The position numbers were made by a program, and so were the translations under genes. DNA of 57,920 nt from the NCBI RefSeq assembly GCF_023922585.1, contig NZ_JAMFTN010000026.1, positions 13,019 to 70,938 of the forward strand, read 5' to 3'. The DNA is from Aliidiomarina quisquiliarum. Its GTDB lineage: Bacteria; Pseudomonadota; Gammaproteobacteria; Enterobacterales; Alteromonadaceae. The stretch's first letter is position 1. The number at the start of each line of letters is the position of its first letter. Below are positions 18,144-27,261 of the stretch, one piece after another. The notes under the pieces are model-generated. The model was not told the origin of the DNA. It ran no database searches and worked only from the letters and a program-made list of their open reading frames with translations.

Positions 18144-18788
18144 ATGAGTATTAATGAGATTCGGCGCGAGTATGATCGTAATTCTTTACATGAAGACTGC
18201 CTTCATTCTGACCCGCACGAGCAGTTCTCACTTTGGTTCGACGCTGCCGTTGCCTCAGGCGAACTAATAGACCCGACGGCCATGTTACTGGCAACCTGCC
18301 ATGCCGACCAAACCATAAGCCAGCGGATTGTGCTGTTAAAGCATGCTTCTAGCCAAGGCTATGTATTTTACACCAACTACAATAGCCACAAAGCCCAAGC
18401 CTTATTACAACACCCGCAATGTAATATTCATTTTGCTTGGCACGTGTTAGAACGCCAAATTTCTATTGCCGGGCTGGCCGAACAACTGCACGAACAAGAC
18501 AGCGACCGCTACTTTGCCTCTCGTCCTCGAGCGAGCCAAATAGCCGCTTGGGCCTCAGCACAAAGCGAGCCTATTGCTGATCGGCTAACACTCGACACCC
18601 AATATGACCAAACGGAACAACGCTTTGCCAATGTAGAACATATTCCGCGCCCACCACACTGGGGTGGTTTTATAATTAAACCTACCCACTATGAGTTTTG
18701 GCAAGGGGCGAAGTCGCGTCTTCACGACCGTTACACTTATAGCCGCAACGCCCAAGGCGAGTGGCAACAGCAACGCTTACAGCCATAG
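18144..18788 (+). CDS. pdxH: Pyridoxamine 5'-phosphate oxidase
   Basis: A 214-residue FMN enzyme that oxidises pyridoxine/pyridoxamine 5'-phosphate to pyridoxal 5'-phosphate, the last step of vitamin B6 biosynthesis and salvage. Family motifs are the IRREYDRNSLHE N-terminus, SQRIVLLKHASSQGYVFYTN, the FMN-binding SHKAQ region, and the C-terminal signature EFWQGAKSRLHDRYTY, which contains substrate-binding Arg and His. The length is normal (E. coli 218 aa). PLP is the cofactor of the arginine decarboxylase encoded 3 kb downstream. Confidence 0.95.
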   Translation: MSINEIRREYDRNSLHEDCLHSDPHEQFSLWFDAAVASGELIDPTAMLLATCHADQTISQRIVLLKHASSQGYVFYTNYNSHKAQALLQHPQCNIHFAWHVLERQISIAGLAEQLHEQDSDRYFASRPRASQIAAWASAQSEPIADRLTLDTQYDQTEQRFANVEHIPRPPHWGGFIIKPTHYEFWQGAKSRLHDRYTYSRNAQGEWQQQRLQP

Positions 18789-18799
18789 TAAACAAATAC

Positions 18800-19861
18800 T
18801 TATATAAGTTGCGGTGGCGCTATACTTAGGCGTTCGCCGCAACGAACCAGCTTCGCCCAAGTTAAGGCATCAATACTTACGCCTTCAGCTAACTGGCTGG
18901 TTTTAAGTTGCGCTGCGCGTTCGCCTGGAATGCGCACTGGCTCGTGTTCGGCAATGGGTGTTGCCGTGCGGCAGCGTTCTATCAGATCATCGGTTACTTT
19001 AATAAACTCACTGCTATCGCCAAAAGCCTCTGGATCAAGCACCTGAATAAATGCCGCGTTACATTCGCCATCTTGGCCGCCCTGCAGCCGGCCATAGTTG
19101 GCTAGCGACATGGTAAAAATTTCACTCATTAAACACAGGCCATAACCTTTATAACCAAGATCTAACCCACCAAGTGGCAATAAGGCACTGGCTGGGTCGG
19201 CAAAATAGGTGGCTGGGTCATTCGAGCCTTTACCATTGGCGGTAACCAGAGCTGTCCATGGTAGCAATTCATTTTTATCGTAAGCTTCACGTACTTTGCC
19301 AGCCGCAGTAACCGAAAGGCTCATGTCTAATAGTAACGGCACACCTGAAGTTGGTACCCCTAAAGCATAGGGGTTAGGCGAAAACACTCGCGACTTAGCG
19401 CCAAAAGGCGCCACACTGGCTTGGGCAGGTGTCGACACCATAATGTTAATCACCAATCCTGCCGCAGTAGCTTGCTCAAGATAAGCAGCTAAACTGGCCA
19501 CGTGTTCCATTTTACGCACCACAATAGTGCCCGTACCGCATTGCTGCGCCATTTTCATAGCTGCAGCCACTGCTTTGGGCATAACATACAAGCCAGGCAA
19601 ATGGTTGGCGTTCCAATGAGCTAAGGCCGCGCGTTGCTTTATTACCGTGGGTTTACCGCTACCTTTAGCTTTACCCGTTACCAACTGTTTTACGTTATAA
19701 GGTAAACGCCGCACCCCATGGGTACGAAAACCTAATAAGTCGCCGGCTATTAACGAATGTGCCATTATTTCTGCCACCTCGTTGTCGGCTCCGGCAGTTG
19801 CTAAACATTGCTCAACCCAAGCCTTAAGTTTGGTATACGAAACGCGAACATCGCTTTGCAT
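18800..19861 (-). CDS. Malate/L-lactate/ureidoglycolate dehydrogenase family oxidoreductase
   Basis: A 353-residue NAD(P)-dependent enzyme of the Ldh_2 family, distinct from the classical malate dehydrogenase fold. Recognised by DLLGFRTHGVRRLPYNVKQL near the N-terminus, VRKMEHVASLAAYLEQA, the nucleotide-binding stretch FSPNPYALGVPTSG and LLDMSLSVTAAGKV, and GGLDLGYKGYGLCLMSEIFT. The precise 2-hydroxyacid substrate is not decidable. The frame extends 16 codons upstream, but AGGAG lies 8 bases before the ATG at 19861. It converges with pdxH and diverges from pfkA. Confidence 0.87.
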   Translation of the reverse strand: MQSDVRVSYTKLKAWVEQCLATAGADNEVAEIMAHSLIAGDLLGFRTHGVRRLPYNVKQLVTGKAKGSGKPTVIKQRAALAHWNANHLPGLYVMPKAVAAAMKMAQQCGTGTIVVRKMEHVASLAAYLEQATAAGLVINIMVSTPAQASVAPFGAKSRVFSPNPYALGVPTSGVPLLLDMSLSVTAAGKVREAYDKNELLPWTALVTANGKGSNDPATYFADPASALLPLGGLDLGYKGYGLCLMSEIFTMSLANYGRLQGGQDGECNAAFIQVLDPEAFGDSSEFIKVTDDLIERCRTATPIAEHEPVRIPGERAAQLKTSQLAEGVSIDALTWAKLVRCGERLSIAPPQLI

Positions 19862-19971
19862 AAAAACTCCTGCAAACAAAGTAAAAATACAGTGTATCGT
19901 TAAAAACAAATTTGGTCAGCGCATCACTGTCCGTTAAGCTATGCAAGCATAATTATTAAAGGAACAAATTA

Positions 19972-20976
19972 ATGAAGAAAATCGCTGTTATCACTAGCGG
20001 TGGCGACGCGCCAGGAATGAACGCGTGCATTCGCGCCATCGTCAATACGGCTTGGCAAGAAGGTATTGATGTGATCGGTTTTCGCCATGGCTTTCGTGGT
20101 ATTGTTGAAAATCTAGCCCAGCCCCTTCATCCAGACGACATGCGCTTGGTTAGCCAGCGTGGTGGAACTTTTCTGAAAAGTGCCCGCTACCCAGAATTTC
20201 GCGATGCCGCCACAGCAGAAGCCGCAGCAAAACAACTCGACGCTCACGGTATTAGTGCACTTATTGTTATTGGTGGTGACGGCTCCTTTCGAGGCGCCCA
20301 TCATTTAACCAAATACTGGCCAAAACAAGTAATAGGTGTTCCAGGTACAATAGACAACGACTTAACTGGCACCGATGTGGCCATAGGTTTTAGCACCGCT
20401 GTCGACACGGCCGTTGAAGCTATTGACCGCGTGCGGGAAACAGCAGAAGCCATGGCGCGCGTGTTTATTATCGAAGTTATGGGTCGCCGGGCTGGTTTTA
20501 TCGGTTTACATGCCGCTATTGCTAGCGCAGCCGAAGCTATGATTCTGCCAGAAATGGAACCACAGCCCAAACTTGCCAACTTAGCTGATAACATACGCCA
20601 AGCACGCAAGAAGTTTCCTGACAGTAGTTATATTGTTATTTTGTCAGAAAACCTCTGGCCAGGTGGTGTTCATGGCTTAGCCGAAAGCCTAAGCCAAGCC
20701 ACAGGCACTACCTGCCACCCCTGCCCACTTGGGCACATTCAGCGGGGCGGGCGGCCAAATGCACAAGACCGCATTTTAGCCATGCAATTGGGCCAAGCGG
20801 CAGTAGCTGCTATTCTAAAGGGCAGTAACGACATTATGGTTGGCTTTGCTAACAAACAAGTGGTTGAAGTTCCTATCAGTCGAACCTTTGAACGCGACAA
20901 ACCACTAAATCAAGGTTTAGTGGATTTACAGTTCGGTTTGCAGGGCGTAAATTTCACTTCTAAAAATGGCCGCTAA
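19972..20976 (+). CDS. pfkA: 6-phosphofructokinase (ATP-type)
   Basis: A 334-residue enzyme of the PFKA family catalysing the committed step of glycolysis. It starts with the nucleotide loop ITSGGDAPGMNACIRA. GGDGS at residues 101-105 has Gly rather than Asp at the position that distinguishes ATP-dependent from pyrophosphate-dependent enzymes. The catalytic loop is PGTIDNDLTGTD, followed by TAVDTAVEAIDRVRETAEA, EVMGRRAGFIG and GHIQRGGRPNAQDR. The length is slightly above E. coli PfkA (320). A hairpin with a T tract overlaps its stop codon. Confidence 0.95.
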   Translation: MKKIAVITSGGDAPGMNACIRAIVNTAWQEGIDVIGFRHGFRGIVENLAQPLHPDDMRLVSQRGGTFLKSARYPEFRDAATAEAAAKQLDAHGISALIVIGGDGSFRGAHHLTKYWPKQVIGVPGTIDNDLTGTDVAIGFSTAVDTAVEAIDRVRETAEAMARVFIIEVMGRRAGFIGLHAAIASAAEAMILPEMEPQPKLANLADNIRQARKKFPDSSYIVILSENLWPGGVHGLAESLSQATGTTCHPCPLGHIQRGGRPNAQDRILAMQLGQAAVAAILKGSNDIMVGFANKQVVEVPISRTFERDKPLNQGLVDLQFGLQGVNFTSKNGR

Positions 20977-20999
20977 GCGTGATAATGTCGGCCATTTTT
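20962..20999 (+). terminator. Hairpin at the pfkA 3' end, before speB
   Basis: AAAAATGGCCG (20962-20972) pairs with CGGCCATTTTT (20989-20999) across a 16-base loop that contains the pfkA stop codon, giving an 11-bp stem whose second arm ends in T residues. It resembles a Rho-independent terminator, but speB starts only 17 bases later. It may therefore be an attenuating structure rather than a full stop. Confidence 0.6.
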
Positions 21000-21015
21000 A
21001 TCTTAACCCGCCTTT

Positions 21016-21954
21016 ATGGCACGAGAGGTATTGGAATTGACACAAGTCTTCCCAGTTTCGGTTTCACTTGAGGAGCCGGTACGCGCCTATTTTGGGGCCG
21101 ACGTTGCTAAAACCTTAACAACGAATTGTACCTTCATAATCGGCTTTGGGTTTGATGGCACCGCATGTTTTCGCAAAGGAACTCGCTATGGGCCTAACGG
21201 CTTACGGGCAGTTTCAGAAGACATCGAGTCGTATTCACCCTATCAAGACGACGACCTTGAAGATCGCGTTTTTTACGACCTTGGTAACTTACAGCTCGGC
21301 GACAGTACCGACGTTGAAAACCAATGGCAGTATGCAACCGATAGCTTCAATACTATTTTTGACCCTGTTGATCTGGAAGCTACGGGTATTAAAGTACTTA
21401 CCCTAGGTGGCGAGCACTCTATTTCATACGGACCTATTGTTAAGTATTTAAAACAATACCCAAATTTAGTGTTACTGCACCTCGACGCCCACGCCGACCT
21501 ACGTGACGGCTTTGACGGTTTTCATTATTCGCATGCGTCAATTATTCGCCGTGCGCTTGATCATTTCGGCCCCAACCACGAGCTTATACAATATGGAATT
21601 CGCTCAGGTACACGGGAAGAATACCAATGGATGCATAGCAACAAAACTGTGCGTACTTCACGCCAAGACTTCTTAAAAAGTGTGGCTGAAATACCCGCCG
21701 ACCGACCTATTTACTTAACGCTCGACTTGGATTACTTTGATCCGTCGTTCCTACCAGGTACCGGTACACCCGAACCCGGTGGCGAAGACTTCCATTCTTT
21801 TATTGCGCTCATTAAATTACTTCGCGCACGTAACTTCGTTGGCGCCGATGTGGTCGAGCTTTCGCCCGACATTGATCCAACTGGTAATTCAAATGTTTTT
21901 GCGGCCAAAGTTGTTCGCGAAATAATCTTAGCACTTGAAGGAGGCCGCTCATGA
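21016..21954 (+). CDS. speB: Agmatinase (ureohydrolase family)
   Basis: A 312-residue manganese enzyme that splits agmatine into putrescine and urea. All metal-binding motifs are present: GGEHS, LDAHADLRD, and LTLDLDYFDPSFLPGTGTPE, followed by GADVVELSPDIDPTGN. The ATG at 21016 gives the longest product. TTG codons at 21031 and 21037 are alternatives, the latter with GAGAGG at good distance, so the true start is uncertain by up to seven codons. The stop overlaps the speA ATG by 4 bases, consistent with a putrescine pathway operon. Confidence 0.92.
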   Translation: MAREVLELTQVFPVSVSLEEPVRAYFGADVAKTLTTNCTFIIGFGFDGTACFRKGTRYGPNGLRAVSEDIESYSPYQDDDLEDRVFYDLGNLQLGDSTDVENQWQYATDSFNTIFDPVDLEATGIKVLTLGGEHSISYGPIVKYLKQYPNLVLLHLDAHADLRDGFDGFHYSHASIIRRALDHFGPNHELIQYGIRSGTREEYQWMHSNKTVRTSRQDFLKSVAEIPADRPIYLTLDLDYFDPSFLPGTGTPEPGGEDFHSFIALIKLLRARNFVGADVVELSPDIDPTGNSNVFAAKVVREIILALEGGRS

Positions 21955-23864
21955 GCCAAACGTGGACGATTGAAGATTCTGAAGACCTATACGGCGTCAA
22001 TCGATGGGGTGCAGGTTATTTTAGTGTTGGTGATTCGGGGAACGTTAAAATATCACCAAATCACCGCAAGCCCGACGTTTCAATAGACATGGCTGAAGTG
22101 CTTGCAGAAATGAAAGCTGAAGGCATTCAATTCCCAGCAGTTATTCGTTTTCACGACATTTTGCGCTCGCAGGTAGAAATTCTAAATGAAACCTTCCGCG
22201 ACACTATTGAAGAAGCTGAATACGAAGGAAACTACGTCGGCGTTTACCCAATTAAAGTAAACCAAATGCGCGAAGTAGTAGAAGAAATTCTCGACGCTGG
22301 CGAACCCTACAACTATGGTTTAGAAGCCGGCTCAAAACCCGAGTTAATGGCTGTACTGGCCTACAACGAAAACCCAGAAGCGCTAACAATTCTGAATGGT
22401 TACAAAGACGAAGACTACTTAACCATGGCCCTACTTGGCCGTCAGTTGCAGCGTAAAATGATCGTTGTAATTGAAAAGTTTTCTGAACTTGAAATGCTTG
22501 TACGCCTTGCCAAACAACATAATGTTGAGCCCATGATTGGTTTACGCTCAAAGATGATGGTGAAAAGCACAGGCAAATGGTCAAGCTCGTCTGGCGACAG
22601 AGCAAAGTTTGGCTTAAGCATTGCCGAAATTATTAACGCCATTGAATACTTAAAGCAACACGACATGTTGCATTGTGCAAAACTGCTTCACTTTCATATT
22701 GGAAGTCAGCTGTCTGACATTCGTAAAATTAAAGAGGCGGTTATTGAAGGCGCTCGACTATACGCAAAGCTTCACCAAATGGGCGTACCCCTCGAGTATT
22801 TCGACATTGGTGGTGGTCTTGGTATCGACTACGACGGCTCTAGTAGTGCAACCGACTCTTCACGTAACTACTCCACTGAGGAGTATGTTGCCGACGTAGT
22901 CTATAGCGTGAAGCAAATTTGTGATTTAGAAAAGGTTCCGCACCCAAACCTGGTCAGCGAAAGTGGCCGAGTAATTACCGCTCACCATAGCCTGGTTGTT
23001 ACCAACGTAGTGGGCGAAGTAAGCGTTACCGGTACCGAATTCGACATTAGCGCAGCTGAAGGCGAGCACGTGTTGCTGTCGAACATGCGCGAACTAGTTA
23101 ATGCTCCAGAAGTGCATCCACAAGAGCGCTACAACGACGCCGGCGCCTATAAGCAAAGCGCCTACGAGGCGTTTAAGCTAGGTATTTTAAGCATTGTCGA
23201 AATGGCAAAAATAGACACCATGTATTGGCAAATACTAACCGACATTAATAACGCGCTAGACGATGAAACCCGTCAAATTCAAGAGCTCGACGAAATTAGT
23301 GACCGCTTAGCTAGCCAGTACTTGGCTAACTTTTCTATTTTCCAGTCGGCCGCTGACACTTGGGCTATTGGCCAGTTACTGCCAATTATTCCCTTACAAC
23401 GGTTAAATGAAGAGCCTACCGTGCGTTGTTCAATTGCCGACATTACCTGCGACAGCGACGGTAAAATTGGCAAGTACATTGAGTACAACCAAATTAGCGA
23501 AAACATTCCCATGCATAAGCTAAACAAAGGCGAAGACTACGTTATCGGTATGTTCTTAACCGGCGCCTACCAAGACGTAATGGGCGACATGCATAATTTA
23601 TTTGGTCGTTTAACCGAAGTGCATATTTTCAGCCACGACGAAGAGCCAGGTGCCTTCTACATTGAAGAAATAGTACCAGGTCATTCAGCTGAAAAAGTAC
23701 TAGAAACCATGCAGTACAATACCGACTACATGGCCAAAGTGGTGAAAAAATCTATCGACCGCGAAATTCGTAAAGGTAAAATACCACCGCGTGAAGGCGT
23801 TCGCTGGACTGACTTTTACGAACGTTGCTTAGCGGGCACAACCTACCTACGGAACGGAAAGTAA
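21951..23864 (+). CDS. speA: Biosynthetic arginine decarboxylase
   Basis: A 637-residue PLP enzyme of fold type III that converts arginine to agmatine, the substrate of the agmatinase encoded just upstream. Recognisable segments are GVYPIKVNQMREVVEEIL (PLP-lysine region), LLHFHIGSQLSDIRKIKEAV, FDIGGGLGIDYDGS, the SESGRVITAHHSL motif, and the C-terminal MLFLTGAYQD-type region (MFLTGAYQDVMGDMHNLFG). The length fits SpeA. The coupled order speB-speA gives the two-step arginine to putrescine route in one unit. Confidence 0.96.
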   Translation: MSQTWTIEDSEDLYGVNRWGAGYFSVGDSGNVKISPNHRKPDVSIDMAEVLAEMKAEGIQFPAVIRFHDILRSQVEILNETFRDTIEEAEYEGNYVGVYPIKVNQMREVVEEILDAGEPYNYGLEAGSKPELMAVLAYNENPEALTILNGYKDEDYLTMALLGRQLQRKMIVVIEKFSELEMLVRLAKQHNVEPMIGLRSKMMVKSTGKWSSSSGDRAKFGLSIAEIINAIEYLKQHDMLHCAKLLHFHIGSQLSDIRKIKEAVIEGARLYAKLHQMGVPLEYFDIGGGLGIDYDGSSSATDSSRNYSTEEYVADVVYSVKQICDLEKVPHPNLVSESGRVITAHHSLVVTNVVGEVSVTGTEFDISAAEGEHVLLSNMRELVNAPEVHPQERYNDAGAYKQSAYEAFKLGILSIVEMAKIDTMYWQILTDINNALDDETRQIQELDEISDRLASQYLANFSIFQSAADTWAIGQLLPIIPLQRLNEEPTVRCSIADITCDSDGKIGKYIEYNQISENIPMHKLNKGEDYVIGMFLTGAYQDVMGDMHNLFGRLTEVHIFSHDEEPGAFYIEEIVPGHSAEKVLETMQYNTDYMAKVVKKSIDREIRKGKIPPREGVRWTDFYERCLAGTTYLRNGK

Positions 23865-23924
23865 ACGAAAACCATTGAAAGTGGGCAATTCCTGAGCAGT
23901 CAGCGCCAAAATGCCAAATACCGT

Positions 23925-23953
23925 TTGACATTGAGGCGCTGAAAACGTTTAAT
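23925..23953 (+). promoter_or_regulatory. Sigma-70 promoter of tRNA-Phe
   Basis: A perfect -35 box TTGACA (23925-23930) and a -10 box TTTAAT (23948-23953) are separated by 17 bases. The mature tRNA starts 9 bases after the -10 box, so the transcript begins close to or within the acceptor region. Confidence 0.75.
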
Positions 23954-23962
23954 TGCCTCCAC

Positions 23963-24038
23963 GCCCAGATAGCTCAGTCGGTAGAGCAGAGGATTGAAAA
24001 TCCTCGTGTCCCTGGTTCGATTCCGGGTCTGGGCACCA
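23963..24038 (+). tRNA. tRNA-Phe (anticodon GAA)
   Basis: A 76-base cloverleaf: acceptor GCCCAGA pairs with TCTGGGC, the D loop contains AGCTCAGTCGGTAGAGC, the anticodon loop is TTGAAAA-like with GAA in the centre, and the T arm has GGTTCGATTCC. CCA is encoded at 24036-24038. The sequence closely follows E. coli tRNA-Phe. Confidence 0.97.
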
Positions 24039-24045
24039 TATATTT

Positions 24046-24072
24046 AAAAACCGCCCTCGTGGCGGTTTTTTT
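24046..24072 (+). terminator. Rho-independent terminator after tRNA-Phe
   Basis: AAAAACCGCC, loop CTCGT, GGCGGTTTTTTT: a compact GC stem followed by a T run, 8 bases after the tRNA. The A-rich left arm means it could also act on the opposite strand for asnA. Confidence 0.9.
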
Positions 24073-24163
24073 ATTTCTGGAATTCGCTGTTCAATTATTC
24101 GTAGGTCATGCACCGCATGACGAACAAACGAAGCTCCGTGCTCGGCAATGCCGTGCCTACACC

Positions 24164-25123
24164 TTAAACCAACCCATAACGTTGCTTTATTTCTTCTGGC
24201 CACACGCTCGCTTGAACGTAGCCAATATGGGGCTCTTGCATTAGCCACATGCACAGGCGCGACTGTCCTATGCCACCACCTACGGTAGCGGGCAACTGGC
24301 CATTCAATAGCCGCTGATGCCAAGGTTGTAAGCTTTCGTGTTCGCGTTTTAACTCAGTTAATTGCGCCATTAAACGCACTTTATCAACCCGCACGCCCAT
24401 TGAACTTAATTCAATTGAACGTTGCAATACCGAGCTCCACACTAATAAGTCGCCGTTCAGTTGCCAGTCGTCATAGTCGGGGGCGCGCGTATCGTGTAGC
24501 AAACCGTTACTCAGCTTACCGCCAATACCTTGAATAAATACCACGCCACATTCTTCAGCAATAGCATGCTCCCGCTCTTTCGGGCATTTATGTGGGTATC
24601 TGCGTAGTAAGTATTCACTTGTTACATAGGTTAACTTTTCGGGCACTGTCACTGCACTACCAAATAACTGTTTATACCCATTCACTGTATTTTTTAGCGC
24701 TGTAAATATACCTTCGGCAGCCAACCGCAAGGTAACCGCATTACGTTGCTCTTCAGCAATAACCTGTTCCCAGTCCCATTGGTCTACCATTACGGAATGA
24801 ATTGGGCTGTATATGTCTTCCATAGGCCGTAGCGCCTTCATATTGGTTACTATGCCCTGGCCTATGGGAAAGTTGTAATCGGCCAACAGCTGGCGTTTCC
24901 ACTTAGCTAACGAATGCACTACTTCGTAGTTTCGGGCTAGCGCCGTTATTGGCACTTGTACTGCCTGCTCATTGCCTGAAAGGGAGTCTTGCTCGCCCTG
25001 CTTCGGATCGGTCAACAACGGCGCTTCTACCTCAAGTAAGGAAAGCTGCTCACATAACCCTTGGTTAAAGTGTTGTTTAATCCAGCGCACAGACTGTTGA
25101 CGGGTAATAAATTGGTTTTTCAT
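24164..25123 (-). CDS. asnA: Aspartate-ammonia ligase (asparagine synthetase A)
   Basis: A 319-residue ammonia-dependent asparagine synthetase, related to class II aminoacyl-tRNA synthetases. Motifs include FITRQQSVRWIKQHF at the start, the catalytic IYSPIHSVMVDQWDWEQV, YVTSEYLLRRYPHKCPKERE, and the end motif PATVGGGIGQSRLCMWLMQ. The frame continues seven codons up to a TTG. The ATG at 25123 has GAGGT nine bases upstream and matches the family start MKNQFI-. It is divergent from asnC, its usual regulator. Confidence 0.95.
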   Translation of the reverse strand: MKNQFITRQQSVRWIKQHFNQGLCEQLSLLEVEAPLLTDPKQGEQDSLSGNEQAVQVPITALARNYEVVHSLAKWKRQLLADYNFPIGQGIVTNMKALRPMEDIYSPIHSVMVDQWDWEQVIAEEQRNAVTLRLAAEGIFTALKNTVNGYKQLFGSAVTVPEKLTYVTSEYLLRRYPHKCPKEREHAIAEECGVVFIQGIGGKLSNGLLHDTRAPDYDDWQLNGDLLVWSSVLQRSIELSSMGVRVDKVRLMAQLTELKREHESLQPWHQRLLNGQLPATVGGGIGQSRLCMWLMQEPHIGYVQASVWPEEIKQRYGLV

Positions 25124-25283
25124 GGCCACCTCTAAACACTTCAATTAGCCTATTAACAACCTATTTGGCAAAATAAACAACATACAACAACAAAATTAGC
25201 CATGTACGTTTTGTTATTTAAAGTTTAAGCTTATATTATTAACCAATGAACAACACACACCCTTAAAACACGAGTAAAACTGA
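25124..25283 (+). promoter_or_regulatory. Divergent asnA-asnC control region
   Basis: A 160-base AT-rich intergenic stretch between two divergent genes. It contains clusters of AACAAC and AT-rich runs such as tttgttatttaaagttt. In E. coli AsnC binds this interval and controls asnA in response to asparagine; the same is inferred here. I could not define individual operator boxes. Confidence 0.5.
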
Positions 25284-25730
25284 ATGATCGACAATTTAGA
25301 TCGCGCCATATTGCACGCCCTACAGCAAAACGCCCGAGGCTCTTATGCGGACATTGCTAAAGCACAGCAGGTTTCGCCGGCTACCATTCATGTGCGAGTG
25401 GAAAAATTAAAGAAAGCGGGCATTATTACCGGCACAGAACTAAAAGTAGATCCGAAAGCGCTCGGCTTCGACATTTGCTGTTTTATTGGCATTACCTTGC
25501 GCCAGGCTGGCGACTATCCGAAAGCCATAGCCAAGCTACAAGCCTTGCCGGAAGTAGTAGAGGCACACTATACCACTGGCCAGTACAGTGTTTTTATTAA
25601 AGTATTAGTGCGTAATATTGATGACTTACAAAAGCTGTTAATTGAACGCTTACAAGTAATCGACGAGGTACAGTCAACGGAAACACTTATTTCATTACAA
25701 CAGCCTATTAATCGCCCGTTTGAAGCCTAA
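25284..25730 (+). CDS. asnC: Lrp/AsnC-family transcriptional regulator AsnC
   Basis: A 148-residue regulator: N-terminal helix-turn-helix (about 5-55; LDRAILHALQQNARGSYADI and SPATIHVRVEKLKKAGIITG) and a C-terminal RAM ligand-binding domain (about 65-140; CFIGITLRQAGDYPKAIAKL, VVEAHYTTGQYSVFIKVLV). It forms octamers in the family and senses asparagine. Divergent location next to asnA supports AsnC rather than another Lrp member. Confidence 0.9.
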   Translation: MIDNLDRAILHALQQNARGSYADIAKAQQVSPATIHVRVEKLKKAGIITGTELKVDPKALGFDICCFIGITLRQAGDYPKAIAKLQALPEVVEAHYTTGQYSVFIKVLVRNIDDLQKLLIERLQVIDEVQSTETLISLQQPINRPFEA

Positions 25731-25748
25731 TTATTTCAATTAAAGCAC

Positions 25749-25786
25749 AAAAAAAGGGAGTGGCACTAAGCACCACCACCCCCTTT
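25749..25786 (-). terminator. Terminator after nhaD
   Basis: On the minus strand an imperfect stem AAAGGGGGTGG...GCCACTCCCTTT is followed by a run of T residues, 30 bases after the nhaD stop. On the plus strand it follows asnC but with a poorer T tract, so it is mainly oriented for nhaD and might work both ways. Confidence 0.65.
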
Positions 25787-25815
25787 CGTTTAGAAAGTCG
25801 GTATTAAATGTGTTG

Positions 25816-27261
25816 TTACCCTACCACATGAAATAACGCCTCGTTTAACCACATGTGCACAGCAATACTGGCCGCATAACCTAATAAAATAGCCGGCGCC
25901 CACTTTAAGTGGCTAGCAAAGGTATAGTAACCACGTGCCGCCCCCATTAGTGCCACACCTGCTGCAGAGCCAACCGAAAGTAAACTACCCCCAGTGCCCG
26001 CTGTTAAAGTAATTAGCAACCACTGCCCATGCGACATGTCCGGCGCCATCGACAGTACGGCAAACATAATTGGAATGTTATCAATCACCGACGATATTAA
26101 ACCAAGCGAGATGTTAGCGAAGGTTGGGTTCCATTGGTTGTACAGTACGTCTGAAACCAACCCAAGGTAGCCTAAAAAGCCTAACCCGCCTACACACATA
26201 ACAATACCGTAGAAGAACAATAAGGTGTCCCACTCGGCCCGAGCAACACGGTTAAACACGTCAAAAGGCACCACGCTACCTAAACGTTTCATACGTTCAA
26301 CGTCGCCAGCGCGTTCAGCCATGGCACGTTTGCGCGCTAAAGAGCCTGGTAAAGTCATGCGTAAGAAATAACCAAAAAACTGCAAATAGCCTAGGCCCAT
26401 CATCATGCCTAACACCGGAGGTAAGTTCAGCAAGCTATGGCACGCAACCGCTGTTGCTACGGTCAATAGAAACAAGCTGGTAATACGAAGGGCGCCACGC
26501 TTTAGCTCTACCTCTTCCAACTGCGACGTTGGTTTTTTGTCTGCTATAAAGTAGCTCATGATAGCCGCAGGTATTAAAAAGTTCACCACAGAAGGTAGGA
26601 ATAAAGCAAAGAACTCCTGGAATTGCACCATGCCCGCTTGCCATACCATTAGGGTGGTAATGTCACCAAAGGGACTAAATGCACCGCCAGCATTAGCCGC
26701 CACAACAATGTTTACACAGCAAATACTAACAAACTTACGATCTCCTTCGGCCACCTTCATAACCACCGCGCACATTAATAGTGCCGTGGTTAAGTTGTCG
26801 GCAATGGGGGAAATAAAGAAAGCGAGTATTCCTGTAATCCAAAATAACGAGCGGTAACTAAAACCTTTACGTACCAACCAAGAACGCAGCGCATCAAACA
26901 AGCGGCGCTCTTCTAACGCATTTATGTAAGTCATGGCCACAAGCAAAAACAACATTAACTCAGAAAACTCTAACAGATTATGTTGAAAAGCGTGTTTTGC
27001 TTCGTTGTCAAAACCGTTTTGAGCGTAAACAATACCAATAATAATCCAAATTAAACCCGCCCCAACCAGCACAGGTTTAGATTTACGCATATGTAGTTTT
27101 TCTTCACCCATAACCAAGGCATAGGCAATAACGAAAATACTAATACAAAGAAAACCAACAAAGGAGTAGGTCAGGTCGAGGGGGGCACCGTCGGCGGCCA
27201 TTGCCGAAGGGCTAATGAAAAGAGCAATCCATACTAAGGCCAGGAGTATGTTGCGTTTCAT
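25816..27261 (-). CDS. nhaD: Sodium/proton antiporter NhaD
   Basis: A 481-residue inner-membrane antiporter of the NhaD/ArsB-NhaD superfamily, with about a dozen hydrophobic segments and a cleavable-looking N-terminus ending SAMAADG. Diagnostic stretches are ELMLFLLVAMTYINALEERR, FISPIADNLTTALLMCAVVM, NAGGAFSPFGDITTLMVWQ, and the second half LISSVIDNIPIMFAVLSM with TAGTGGSLLSVGSAAGVALM. It exports Na+ (and Li+) in exchange for protons and supports growth at high salt or alkaline pH. A strongly structured leader lies directly upstream. Confidence 0.93.
   Translation of the reverse strand: MKRNILLALVWIALFISPSAMAADGAPLDLTYSFVGFLCISIFVIAYALVMGEEKLHMRKSKPVLVGAGLIWIIIGIVYAQNGFDNEAKHAFQHNLLEFSELMLFLLVAMTYINALEERRLFDALRSWLVRKGFSYRSLFWITGILAFFISPIADNLTTALLMCAVVMKVAEGDRKFVSICCVNIVVAANAGGAFSPFGDITTLMVWQAGMVQFQEFFALFLPSVVNFLIPAAIMSYFIADKKPTSQLEEVELKRGALRITSLFLLTVATAVACHSLLNLPPVLGMMMGLGYLQFFGYFLRMTLPGSLARKRAMAERAGDVERMKRLGSVVPFDVFNRVARAEWDTLLFFYGIVMCVGGLGFLGYLGLVSDVLYNQWNPTFANISLGLISSVIDNIPIMFAVLSMAPDMSHGQWLLITLTAGTGGSLLSVGSAAGVALMGAARGYYTFASHLKWAPAILLGYAASIAVHMWLNEALFHVVG

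Noticed and set aside
24074-24163. Possible small gene or RNA between the tRNA-Phe terminator and asnA
   Set aside because: No start with a ribosome-binding site, no stable hairpin, and no recognisable sequence.
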